DNA of 64,000 nucleotides from Lentisphaera profundi (GTDB lineage Bacteria > Verrucomicrobiota > Lentisphaeria > Lentisphaerales > Lentisphaeraceae), in the NCBI RefSeq assembly GCF_028728065.1, contig NZ_CP117812.1, positions 1,860,001 through 1,924,000 of the forward strand, read 5' to 3'. Position numbers and translations under genes: made by a program. Under the pieces are notes generated by a model. It made no database searches and was not told where the DNA came from. It saw nothing but the letters and a program-made list of their open reading frames with translations. This document shows, piece after piece, positions 8,784 through 16,699 of the stretch. Position 1 is the stretch's first letter, and each line of letters opens with the position of its first letter.

Positions 8784-9266
8784 TTACCGATCATTAACCT
8801 TTTTTGCTATTAAATCTCTAAGTCTTGCTATAAGTAATTCTTGTGCATATTTTTTTTCTATGGATCTTTCTTTAGCAATTACACTAGCTTTTTGTGACCT
8901 CTCTTTTTTTTCAAGCTCCTTGGCCTCTCTATGGATACCTTCAATCACTTTCAGACTCTTCTTTTTAACTCGAGTAAAAATAACCTCTGTCATATAAACT
9001 AAGTGTTTCCCATCTTTCTTTACTGAATCTTTAAAACTATCCGAGAGTTGAATATCTCTCTTGAGATTAAGGAACCATCTCTGTATATCACGCCGACCTG
9101 CTATACAGAATATAATAATAATAGGTAAGGAGAAGCTCAGTATAATTGCTAACGTCTCATTTGCATCCTCTAAGCCAATCGCCCCAAATAACCAGCTAAA
9201 ACCAAGCATACTCGCCATCATCAAGAGCATTAGTACTCCGCCAAAAAAATCATCCTTACGACTCAT
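8784..9266 (-). CDS. Membrane protein with C-terminal coiled coil, unknown
   Basis: 160 residues. Two hydrophobic segments (GVLMLLMMASMLGFSWLFGA and LAIILSFSLPIIIIFCIAG) occupy residues 9-56. The remaining hundred residues are highly charged and helical (IHREAKELEKKERSQKASVI), likely a cytoplasmic coiled coil. The ribosome-binding site is weak. Family not recognised. It lies downstream of, and in the same direction as, the 620-residue endonuclease-like gene, with 73 bp between them. Confidence 0.65.
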   Translation of the reverse strand: MSRKDDFFGGVLMLLMMASMLGFSWLFGAIGLEDANETLAIILSFSLPIIIIFCIAGRRDIQRWFLNLKRDIQLSDSFKDSVKKDGKHLVYMTEVIFTRVKKKSLKVIEGIHREAKELEKKERSQKASVIAKERSIEKKYAQELLIARLRDLIAKKVNDR

Positions 9267-9339
9267 TACACTACCATTTTATAATATTAACACCATCAAA
9301 TACAAATGAAGTTTAAATAATCATATTGATTTAAACCAG

Positions 9340-11202
9340 TTATTTCCCAATAGCTTTAATGATACGATCTTCTTGAATCAATACATCCCTTAACAATAAC
9401 TTATAAGGAAAGGTTTTATGCTTTGTAGTAGACTTAAAAGCCTCTAAAATCTTTAGTAAAGATTCGGCTGTAATCAATGATAAATTAAGTTCATATTCTT
9501 CAGCCGTCTCTTCTACAAAATCTTCGCTAAAATCAGGAGCTACTAAAAGCGACTTAATAATCTTACAATCCATACCCTCTGCCAATTTAGTATATGACTG
9601 CATCTGCCTTGAAACCGCACTGAATTTATTATATCCGCTCTCTTTGATAGTCTTACACTCGACAAGAATAAGTTCATTATTACCCAAGTTCAGCAATATA
9701 TCAATTTTATCTTTCTTTGTGTTAAGCTCTTTCTTTAAAACCTCATCCACATTGAAACCTAATTGCTCAAAAATTGATTTGGTTAAATCCTCAAATTTAA
9801 TTCCTAATTCTGCTTCTTTGATTACAATACCATTCTCTTTTAGTTCATTTAGATTTCTAAAACCAATATTTGCATAGTTCTCCAAATAAAGGTTTTCAGA
9901 GTCTTTATAACCATCTAATATATTTTGAATATTATCTCCACGCACTTTCAGCTCTCTATCTTTACAGAAAGCTTGTAACTCCACGCCGTTAATTAAATCT
10001 AAAATATCTCGAGGTTTAATATTATAATCGAGTAAAAGATCACTTTTCAAAACAACTTCTTCTTGTAACTCAAATTCATTTTTAACGGCTAAATTTAATT
10101 TAGGCAAGAAATCTCCCAAATCAGTCAGTAATTGTTCATAACCATCAATCGAAATACCTACTTTATCGTCTCTCTCTACCTGCTCAAAGTGTAAGATTAT
10201 ATTATAGATTTTCTCCTCTAAAGTCACTCCTTTTAAAGGTGTATCATATTTTAAATTCACACTCCACAAGTCATTAATAGTCTTCTTTTTACTCGTTAGA
10301 TTTGATCCTTCTTTATGAATTTCTTCTGACAGAAAACTAGAAAAAGAGATCCCCTCTTCTATGACACTTCTAATTTTTGCTTCATGATCTAGAGATTTAG
10401 TATTTATATTATGCCTTCTGCATACTGCATTTATCTGAGGTTCTTTAATACTCCGTAATACTCTTCTAAAGAATTTATCGGCAATCTCTTTTTCTCTTAC
10501 ACATCTTAAAAGCTTAACCATTTCATCTGCTATATAGATGGTGCTAGTTTTTTTAGATATGAAAATAATACCTAAATTTTTCAGCTCAGCCAACACTTCG
10601 TCAATTTCAGCTTTCTGGGGTGGTAGTACGTTATAATTCATCAACCTTACTTCACTCTGTGTGAATTCCATTTCTTTAGCTAAGGTCAATAAAATAGATA
10701 ATTCATCATCTGTAATTTTTGCTTCTCTATTAGAGGCTAGATCATTATTGAAAGCTGTAAATATACAGGCTTTGTATATACTATAATCTCTCTTTCTAAT
10801 ATCACTTAAATCTGATTTAGGATTCTCGATATCAGCTTCTAATTCTTTGATCTTCAAACTCAAAGTTTTTAATTCCTTTTCGTAGAGTCTCGCAAACCAA
10901 TCTTGTTTCATAATGCAATTACCATCCCTGATGATGATATCAATCAATATATCTAATTGAGAAGCAATATTTACAAATTCAGAATTTATTTTTTGGAGAA
11001 ACTCATCTTCCACTAAAGAAAAAATCTTTGATATAACTACATTATCTAATCCTTTTAGACCCGATTTATCTGTATCTGAAATAAGCTTATCTATAGCTTT
11101 GATATTTTTAGGTTTTGCTCCAATAATACCGTCTATTACTTTAATAAATGAGTTTTTTTCTAACGAATTTAAGTTATTTAAGATTTTCTCTAGTTTCATC
11201 AC
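9340..11202 (-). CDS. Large protein with C-terminal restriction-endonuclease-like domain
   Basis: 620 residues. The C-terminal third carries a PD-(D/E)xK nuclease signature: a helix with FEDL near residue 465, KIDILLNLGNNELILVECKT around 500-518 (acidic D, then E-x-K), then a Gln/Tyr helix (SRQMQSYTKL). This is the Mrr-like or related restriction-endonuclease fold. The N-terminal 440 residues are mostly helical, with a possible winged-helix part near 205-240 (EIDEVLAELKNLGIIF), and not recognised. It has no methyltransferase neighbour. A defence or DNA-processing role is a reasonable inference from fold and location in a mobile element, but no specific system is recognised. Confidence 0.75.
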   Translation of the reverse strand: MMKLEKILNNLNSLEKNSFIKVIDGIIGAKPKNIKAIDKLISDTDKSGLKGLDNVVISKIFSLVEDEFLQKINSEFVNIASQLDILIDIIIRDGNCIMKQDWFARLYEKELKTLSLKIKELEADIENPKSDLSDIRKRDYSIYKACIFTAFNNDLASNREAKITDDELSILLTLAKEMEFTQSEVRLMNYNVLPPQKAEIDEVLAELKNLGIIFISKKTSTIYIADEMVKLLRCVREKEIADKFFRRVLRSIKEPQINAVCRRHNINTKSLDHEAKIRSVIEEGISFSSFLSEEIHKEGSNLTSKKKTINDLWSVNLKYDTPLKGVTLEEKIYNIILHFEQVERDDKVGISIDGYEQLLTDLGDFLPKLNLAVKNEFELQEEVVLKSDLLLDYNIKPRDILDLINGVELQAFCKDRELKVRGDNIQNILDGYKDSENLYLENYANIGFRNLNELKENGIVIKEAELGIKFEDLTKSIFEQLGFNVDEVLKKELNTKKDKIDILLNLGNNELILVECKTIKESGYNKFSAVSRQMQSYTKLAEGMDCKIIKSLLVAPDFSEDFVEETAEEYELNLSLITAESLLKILEAFKSTTKHKTFPYKLLLRDVLIQEDRIIKAIGK

Positions 11203-11605
11203 ATCCCCTAAGATTAATTATACTCCACTAGCATTTATTAAGTGGCAATAGCTTTTATGCATAGAACATAAAGGAAAATCTGTAATCACTCAAGTCTTTT
11301 TTAATAAAACTAGTCCTGATACATCACTAATTTCTACTATTATTACAGTTATTAACTCCATAATCAGTAGCTAGTTTACTCGTAACTAACTAAGTCTAAA
11401 TTTAACTTATTTATATCCTTTTGTATTATAATTAAATAGCAAATTACTAACCCTAGTAAAAATAAGCATATAAAGTTGATTTTAGTTAAGTAAGTCATAA
11501 TGGCATTAAATCCTTTATGAAGTAAAATATGTTTTTAATACATCCTGCTATCATGAAATATTTAATGATATGATTTATATCACCTCTAGACCTCTATGAA
11601 ATCAC
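11203..11605. other. AT-rich intergenic region, no gene seen
   Basis: Together with the next repeat this forms a 670-bp gap upstream of both the leftward nuclease-like gene and the rightward small gene. It contains many A/T runs and short imperfect dyads but no frame with a ribosome-binding site. Promoters for the leftward gene must lie here. Confidence 0.5.
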
Positions 11606-11738
11606 TCAAAACTTACGGGCGAGTTAGTTAGGGTTTATTTATTTTAAAATGGGGAATTTTAAATTTATTCATTCCAATCTTTGAACTACAGGATTTTGAA
11701 AAATGGGCGAAGGTGGGAATAATTAAAAGAAGGGATGA
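11606..11738 (+). repeat. Duplicated leader segment, copy 2
   Basis: Second copy of the segment at 7278-7408, in the same orientation. The most conserved part is ACTACAGGATTTTGAAAAA at 11690-11708. Downstream lie a small frame (11874) and, about 800 bp on, the truncated paralogue of the lipoprotein at 7862, which suggests the whole module was copied and then decayed. Confidence 0.75.
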
Positions 11739-11873
11739 AACTGAGGGTGAAACCGAGACTAGAACAACCGACAAGAGTAGAGCCAAGACCCATTGGCCCA
11801 AGACCATCCTAGCAGGTAACTAAGCCACACACCGTTGAAACATCATCATAGCTAAAAAAAGGACTAAATACTA

Positions 11874-12083
11874 ATGAAAACACTACTGGCTGGCGCTCCT
11901 CATTCGAGTGATTACCAATATGATTATACTGGTGAATCTCGATATGAAGGCTATAACGGGAGATTAACGGGGGGCTCAAGTGAGTCTTCAGGAAATAGCG
12001 ATTTTTGGATGTTTGCTATCATCTTAGTGATTGCTCTATGCCTTAAATCTAAGCCAGTTTGGGCTAAAAAAAAGGACTTGTGA
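11874..12083 (+). CDS. Short membrane-spanning protein, possibly frameshifted
   Basis: 69 residues. A polar Gly/Ser/Tyr-rich N-terminus is followed by one hydrophobic segment (FWMFAIILVIALCL) and a basic end. The frame stops just after a run of eight A at about 12066-12073. In another frame the sequence stays open for some 38 more codons to 12192, reading TKLFKSLGEGFYWVLDLLRM, so a longer gene may have been broken by an A-run slip. Family not recognised; it may be non-functional. Confidence 0.35.
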   Translation: MKTLLAGAPHSSDYQYDYTGESRYEGYNGRLTGGSSESSGNSDFWMFAIILVIALCLKSKPVWAKKKDL

Positions 12084-12561
12084 ATTCACCAACGACACAA
12101 CAAAGCTGTTTAAAAGCTTGGGCGAAGGTTTCTACTGGGTGCTAGACCTGCTGAGAATGAATAACCATTCCAAACAAATACCAACCCGATAGTGAGGGGG
12201 GGGATGCCCCAGAAGCTCCATCCATATATACTAATCCACCCCATACAAAATTATACGATTTTTCAAAACACGATACAGGCTAGTCCACCCCCAAAAGCAG
12301 GAAAGGGAAAGTCCAGGTTATTTGTAAATCATATAACCATTCCCTAGGGTCACGGCATGTTTTTATTTGGGGTGTTTTAGAGCCAAGTCTATAAAAGTTC
12401 CGAGATCTCCAGTATAGAAATTAGTGCTAGGGTCTTTCTTTCGGATAGACTTGTCGTCTTTGTATCCATGAGATTGGGCCACTCCATTAATTGCATATAT
12501 ACTTACATGCACACGCTAGGGATAAAAGACATAGAGCGCAGAGGCTAGACAGGCTAACTTA
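12084..12561. other. Gene-free stretch between two small frames
   Basis: Contains the possible frameshifted continuation of the previous gene (to 12192), a run of eight G at about 12196-12203, and DNA with longer G and C runs than the rest of the element. No convincing gene. It occupies the place where the 5' half of the truncated lipoprotein paralogue would be expected. Confidence 0.45.
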
Positions 12562-12762
12562 GTGGAGATTAAATCGAAGCTTACAAGCGAGCAGTGGCAG
12601 AAGTTTCAAATGGCAAAAGCTAATATCACTACCGAGGCATGCAGGAAATACATCAAAGAAGGTAAGGCGCACTCAAGTGAAGAGTGGGACGCTCTAGTAA
12701 ATGAGATTACCAAAGAAGCCTTACACGGCAAAAGGGTTATTGACTTGATCGAGATAGATTAA
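12562..12762 (+). pseudogene. 5'-truncated paralogue of the lipoprotein at 7862
   Basis: 66 codons from a GTG, with no good ribosome-binding site and no signal peptide. It reads LTSEQWQKF ... SSEEWDALVNEITKEALHGKRVIDLIEID, matching LTKEQWQRF ... SSEEWNQLIYDI and KALHGKRVIDLIEH of the gene at 7862-8218. The lipoprotein N-terminus is missing. It could be translated as a short cytoplasmic protein, but loss of the export signal argues for a remnant. Confidence 0.65.
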
Positions 12763-12836
12763 TAGTATCTATTATTGACACTGAAGCCTCATAGATTGCT
12801 CTACAATAGCTTTTAAATATCGTTAACTTATTTTGC

Positions 12837-14186
12837 TTACGCTATCAACTCTTGCTCAAATTTAACCTCATAGCCTGTTTTACTGAAAACTAAGTTCTCA
12901 ATGAATGAAGTATCGACCTCATTTAATATAATAAGTCCATCGTGCATATTTACTTGGATATTCTCATTGCCTAAATACTCTTTAACAAAACTCATTATAA
13001 ATTGCTCTTTATTTTGATAGTACCAAGATATTTGCTCAGGCCTGTTTAATCTATGCGAAGGGTAATTATCAAATTCTAGATTTTCATAAACACACTTAAT
13101 ATCGCTAAGTAAACCTTTATATAATTCATGTGCCTTGAGTTTCTCGATATATTTCCCTGCCTGCTCAAAATTACATTGCATTAACGACATTATATTTAGT
13201 CTGTAATCATTCTTTTTCTTTGCTGGCTTATGTTTATGTACCTCACCACCAAACACTAAAGGCATAATCGTAGATTTTATGAACTTTATAGAGTTACCAT
13301 CACTTCGATGAAATATATCATTAGACAGTTGTTCTCTTACTATTTTTCTATCATTCACCATCATAGAAAGGTAAGGCAGATTGTCTCCAGTTTGGCGTGA
13401 GTAATCTTGGCTTAATATTGTATGTGCACAAGCTTCAATATCAATTGACCTCATCCCTTTACATATTTCATTACGGAATCGCTTAGGTTTGTTTTGTATG
13501 TGAGCTGATGTGATACCATACATCCTACCTGTGTCGGTTTTACAGTGCTTATAAGGCTGTATAATCTTATTCTCATTCACAAAGCCTTTATGCTTGGCTA
13601 TATAGAAATGCATATCCAGTGAATCGATGAATTTAACTTCGGGCAAATTAAAGAATGTATTAACCAAGTGTTTGTCAGTAGGAGGTTGTTTAATATCTAA
13701 CTCCTTAATAGCACAGGATTTCGACCAATCATTATTATCTGTTATAGATCGTCTATAGTTACCTGATAGACTAATTCGCATTTTTATATCCTGTAATGCT
13801 TTCTGGAACTCAACTGTAGTCTTCCAAGTTGAGCCATGACCAGCCATTAAAGACTTACTCATTTTTGTGTTACGCCCTACTAAATCACGATATATCAAAT
13901 TATTAATAGCAGATTCCCTCGCAATCAATTTCTTGTACTCTGTTGCGCCAAAATTTAATTTAAGGTCTTTGTGGTAAAAATAATAAGCACCATCAATAAG
14001 CTGATGTTGAATTTCCTCTTTATCATCAAGGATAGACTGCACAAGCCTTATAATACTTCGAGAAATAATTCTATTATTTAAAGCTTTACTACCATCTATG
14101 TATTTGGTTAAAATATACATAACAATAGGTTCATCAAGGATATGAGCACTAAACTCAACATCTCTTATTCTACTACAACCACTCAT
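12837..14186 (-). CDS. Divergent family-A-fold polymerase (TV-Pol-like)
   Basis: Start chosen at the ATG at 14186, eight bases after GAGGGG, giving 449 residues; a GTG lies three codons upstream. The C-terminal half carries the three palm motifs in order. TDTGRMYGITSAHIQNKP (217-234) matches the T-x-T-G-R-L...L-Q-N-I-P block of PolA. Motif A is SIDIEACAHTIL with D249, lacking the usual Q-I-E-L-R. Motif B is KFIKSTIMPLVFGG (301-314). Motif C is NMHDGLIIL with H415-D416, where PolA has HDE and T7 RNA polymerase HDS. There is no 3'-5' or 5'-3' exonuclease domain. The family related to both PolA and T7-type RNA polymerases and found in transposons and viruses (TV-Pol) fits best. It likely replicates the element. 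DNA- versus RNA-polymerase activity cannot be decided from sequence. Confidence 0.75.
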   Translation of the reverse strand: MSGCSRIRDVEFSAHILDEPIVMYILTKYIDGSKALNNRIISRSIIRLVQSILDDKEEIQHQLIDGAYYFYHKDLKLNFGATEYKKLIARESAINNLIYRDLVGRNTKMSKSLMAGHGSTWKTTVEFQKALQDIKMRISLSGNYRRSITDNNDWSKSCAIKELDIKQPPTDKHLVNTFFNLPEVKFIDSLDMHFYIAKHKGFVNENKIIQPYKHCKTDTGRMYGITSAHIQNKPKRFRNEICKGMRSIDIEACAHTILSQDYSRQTGDNLPYLSMMVNDRKIVREQLSNDIFHRSDGNSIKFIKSTIMPLVFGGEVHKHKPAKKKNDYRLNIMSLMQCNFEQAGKYIEKLKAHELYKGLLSDIKCVYENLEFDNYPSHRLNRPEQISWYYQNKEQFIMSFVKEYLGNENIQVNMHDGLIILNEVDTSFIENLVFSKTGYEVKFEQELIA

Positions 14187-14294
14187 TCCACACACCCCTC
14201 TAATCCTCTTCTATTACATAAGGATGAAGTTATGGATAACTTACTGTAAATCATATTCTTATGACTTAAATTAAGAAGTGTCATGATAACCACA

Positions 14295-14645
14295 CTATCT
14301 AGAACGAGTTAGCATGTTCTTTAACTTACCCTCTAGATGATAAACCGCAGTTTCAAGTTGATTAATTGAGCATCCCTCAAACAAAATTGTTTTGTGGTGA
14401 GTGAAATCTTCAATAGTCAGACCTTTTTTGTCCAGTGGACATCCTTGGTTGATATCCGTGGTGGACATTTTGGGTGGACATCCTTGGTGGACATTTTTAG
14501 GTTTCGAAGTGGACATTTTTAGGTGGACATTTTTTATTGTCCTTTGAACTGTCTTGACACTTACATCTAGTTCTTTTGCAATCTGTTTGTGAGTCATAGA
14601 AGAAGACATTTCTATGATTTTAATATTCCTCTTTTTTTTATCCAT
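14295..14645 (-). CDS. Helix-turn-helix protein, candidate replication initiator or regulator
   Basis: 116 residues, AGGA ribosome-binding site. Residues 17-37 (TQ-like MTHKQIAKELDVSVKTVQRT) are a clear helix-turn-helix of the resolvase/HTH_23 type. The next part is internally repetitive (KMSTSKPKNVHQGCPPKMST) because its DNA contains six copies of an 8-bp word (see the repeat entry). The C-terminus is helical (INQLETAVYHLEGKLKNML). It is followed after about 108 bp by the polymerase gene in the same direction. Placement and embedded repeats suggest an initiator that binds within its own gene; a plain repressor is the alternative. Confidence 0.65.
   Translation of the reverse strand: MDKKKRNIKIIEMSSSMTHKQIAKELDVSVKTVQRTIKNVHLKMSTSKPKNVHQGCPPKMSTTDINQGCPLDKKGLTIEDFTHHKTILFEGCSINQLETAVYHLEGKLKNMLTRSR
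14435..14530 (+). repeat. Six iteron-like repeats, candidate replication origin
   Basis: The word GTGGACAT occurs at 14435, 14461, 14474, 14487, 14509 and 14523. Start-to-start distances are 26, 13, 13, 22 and 14 bp. Copies are followed by either CCTTGG or TTTT. All lie inside the helix-turn-helix gene, on its non-template side. Regular spacing near one and a quarter helical turns, and an AT-rich tract just beyond the last copy, are what iteron origins show. Confidence 0.6.
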
Positions 14646-14724
14646 TTTATATCCTATAGGTATTTTTCATGCGCAATTCAACAAAAGTGAATTTTTCAGC
14701 GTTATTATTTTAGGGAGTGGGATA

Positions 14725-14778
14725 ACCTCTTTCGAGGTCAGGTCTAACTATAAGGAAGGCGTAATACTCAGCTTCCTT
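14725..14778 (-). other. Two small hairpins between the excisionase-like and HTH genes
   Basis: ACCTC-tttc-GAGGT (14725-14738) and AAGGAAG with CTTCCTT (14752-14758 and 14772-14778) lie directly after the stop of the excisionase-like gene and before the HTH gene on the minus strand. They could be a terminator, attenuator or part of a small regulatory RNA. No U-tract follows, so a simple intrinsic terminator is unlikely. Confidence 0.35.
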
Positions 14779-14788
14779 AGCACAGCAC

Positions 14789-15052
14789 TTAAGCTGTTAA
14801 TCTTTCTATCTCAGAATGTTTAATACGAGTGATTCCGCCTATCTTTACTGCACCTACTTCACCACGTTCAATTAAATTCCACACATGGCGTGATGAACAA
14901 TGTAACTTATCAGCAACTTCTTTGATCTTGTAGAATTGCTCAAAGTTTGACGTTTCATTACTCTCAAGAATCGAGAGCTTTTGTAGTGTTAAATTAGGGA
15001 TATGGTCTTTCAGGATATTTTTTGCTGTTTCAAATGCTTGACTCTTATTCAT
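14789..15052 (-). CDS. Excisionase-like DNA-binding protein (HTH_17/MerR type)
   Basis: 87 residues with AAGAGGCAG as ribosome-binding site. The second half, YKIKEVADKLHCSSRHVWNL then IERGEVGAVKIGGITRIKHS (residues 41-80), is the winged helix-turn-helix of excisionases and related HTH_17 proteins. Such proteins bend att-site DNA and direct the integrase toward excision, and often also repress. It lies between the integrase gene and the replication genes, the usual position. Confidence 0.75.
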   Translation of the reverse strand: MNKSQAFETAKNILKDHIPNLTLQKLSILESNETSNFEQFYKIKEVADKLHCSSRHVWNLIERGEVGAVKIGGITRIKHSEIERLTA

Positions 15053-15281
15053 TATACTGCCTCTTGGTTCACTAGGTTTTAAATTATCTCATTGCTTGAG
15101 ATGTAATTACCGTGCCATGCCATGAGCTATGTTTCTAAGATAACATCAAAGAAATTATACAATATATTTTAAGAAAATGGATGAAAATAGCACAAAATCT
15201 TTTTATAGGCTTTTTTTTGCAATTTCCGCAAACTCCATAATACAAAAAGATGATTTTTAAGAACCCCATCAATAATGCTAT

Positions 15282-16538
15282 CTATGCTTTCAGAATTTGA
15301 TTCTTAATTGTTTCCCAGTTCTCAGAATTCATTTGAGAAACAAGTTTTTTAACTTCTTCGAGACTCATTGCTTTTCCCTCGTCAGATAGTTTCATTATCT
15401 GCTGTTGAGTCATTTCTGCATCTATATTTGTGTAATGGCGAGTCATTGCTGTATTACTATGGCCTACTACCTCTTGCACTATTGCTAGAGGTACACCTGC
15501 TTTCGCACAATCCGAAACAAATGTGTGCCTAAGACTATGAAAGCCTACTAAACCCAGTTCGTCAGAACTAATCTTTGCATCCTTAAATGCTTTTTTAAAG
15601 TCTTTCTTAAGATTGGATCTATGCGACAAATAACGTGAAGATAATGAGGGTAAGATGTATTCGGACTCATCACTATAACCAAACAACTTCAATTCACGTT
15701 TAAGCTGTGATATGATAGGCATATTCACGTATTGATTATATTTCGCAGTCTTTGCTGGTTTTATATGAATACTATTTGTAGTAAAATCAATATTCTCCCA
15801 TTTACATAAAACTGCGTCTTTAAGCCTCATGCCTGTATAAACCGCAATGGCAAATAACAACCTTAATTCACCCTCTGTAGCTTCTAGTAATCTATCAACT
15901 TCTTCTTTAGTGAAATTACGTCTAGATGTCCTTTCTACGGTTCTACTACCCATATTCTGAAAAGGATTTGAGTTTAAATTAGCTGTATCCATTAATGTTT
16001 TTATTATACATCTACACTTATTAATAATGCGATTATAATTTGAATCCGAATGAACTCTTATTTTTTTTTCATCTAAACGTAATAGATGTTTGCCAAATTC
16101 TTTCACATCATTTGCCATGATTTCATGTAGGTATACTTCTTCACCAATAAAGGATACAAATAATTCCCAATGGTGTTTATACTGCCTTATCACCTCATTT
16201 GATGGAGTAGGTCTATCTGGCTCAGCAAGAAACATCCGAAAAGCTTCAGCCATTTTTATATCCTTACCTGTGTGCCTATCCAATACTTTTTTAATGGAAT
16301 CAATTTGCTCTGACTTTAAACCTTTACTTTTAGCTACTGCTTCAATGAAGTCACCTTTAGACTCAAGGTCATTGTGTAAAGCCATGAATTCTTTGGCTTT
16401 TATTTCAGCTTCTTCTTTATTAGTTACTCGTAGACTTTTTTGCTTAAGTTTACCATCCATGTAATACTGTATATAATAATACTTACTTTTCTTATTCTTA
16501 AAAAGTGTCCCATCACCCTTTCTTCTACGCTGTTTCAT
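15282..16538 (-). CDS. int: Tyrosine recombinase, element integrase
   Basis: 418 residues. An N-terminal arm-binding-type region with strands (YYYIQYYMDGKLKQKSLRV), a core-binding domain around 95-185, and a C-terminal catalytic domain. Catalytic residues seen: R238 (TGMRLKD), a Lys near 263-266, H334-x-x-R337 (HSLRHTF), H360 (VVGHSN) and the nucleophile Y369 (TRHYTNID). All are intact, so the enzyme should be active. It lies 111 bp inside attR and reads inward. It joins attP to the 3' half of tRNA-Arg(CCU). Confidence 0.95.
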   Translation of the reverse strand: MKQRRRKGDGTLFKNKKSKYYYIQYYMDGKLKQKSLRVTNKEEAEIKAKEFMALHNDLESKGDFIEAVAKSKGLKSEQIDSIKKVLDRHTGKDIKMAEAFRMFLAEPDRPTPSNEVIRQYKHHWELFVSFIGEEVYLHEIMANDVKEFGKHLLRLDEKKIRVHSDSNYNRIINKCRCIIKTLMDTANLNSNPFQNMGSRTVERTSRRNFTKEEVDRLLEATEGELRLLFAIAVYTGMRLKDAVLCKWENIDFTTNSIHIKPAKTAKYNQYVNMPIISQLKRELKLFGYSDESEYILPSLSSRYLSHRSNLKKDFKKAFKDAKISSDELGLVGFHSLRHTFVSDCAKAGVPLAIVQEVVGHSNTAMTRHYTNIDAEMTQQQIMKLSDEGKAMSLEEVKKLVSQMNSENWETIKNQILKA

Positions 16539-16649
16539 TATCTACTCGCTTGGTTTTCGTTATCCTGCATCACAATATAACAAATAACTAGAATTCCCAA
16601 CTTTAATATGGATATTGATATGGACTTTTTAATTTTACTTAGTAAATAC

Positions 16650-16699
16650 ACAGTTTCCTAAACTGTGGGTCGGCGGTTCGAATCCGCCCCAGAGCACTC
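16650..16699 (+). repeat. attR, right copy of the 50-bp attachment repeat
   Basis: Identical to 2585-2634, containing the anticodon stem-loop and T-arm halves of tRNA-Arg. The upstream part of the tRNA is absent, so this copy is not a gene. It is the original chromosomal 3' end displaced by integration. Confidence 0.93.

Larger units (their letters stand above)
2585..16699. mobile_element. Integrative element of about 14.1 kb in tRNA-Arg(CCU)
   Basis: A perfect 50-bp direct repeat marks the two ends: 2585-2634 inside the tRNA gene and 16650-16699. A tyrosine integrase gene lies just inside the right end and points inward, as is usual for tRNA-targeting elements. Inside are an excisionase-like protein, a helix-turn-helix protein with iteron-like repeats, a family-A-fold polymerase and about ten cargo genes. 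The interior is more AT-rich than the flanks and most of its genes lack recognisable families. No relaxase, type IV secretion, capsid or terminase gene was seen, so transfer would need a helper or natural transformation (inference). Confidence 0.93.

Noticed and set aside
14435-14530. CRISPR-like array
   Set aside because: Repeats are only 8 bp with 5-18 bp between; they lie in a coding gene and no cas gene is present.
16650-16699. Second tRNA-Arg gene
   Set aside because: Only the 3' half is present; the acceptor and D-arm sequence upstream is missing. It is attR.
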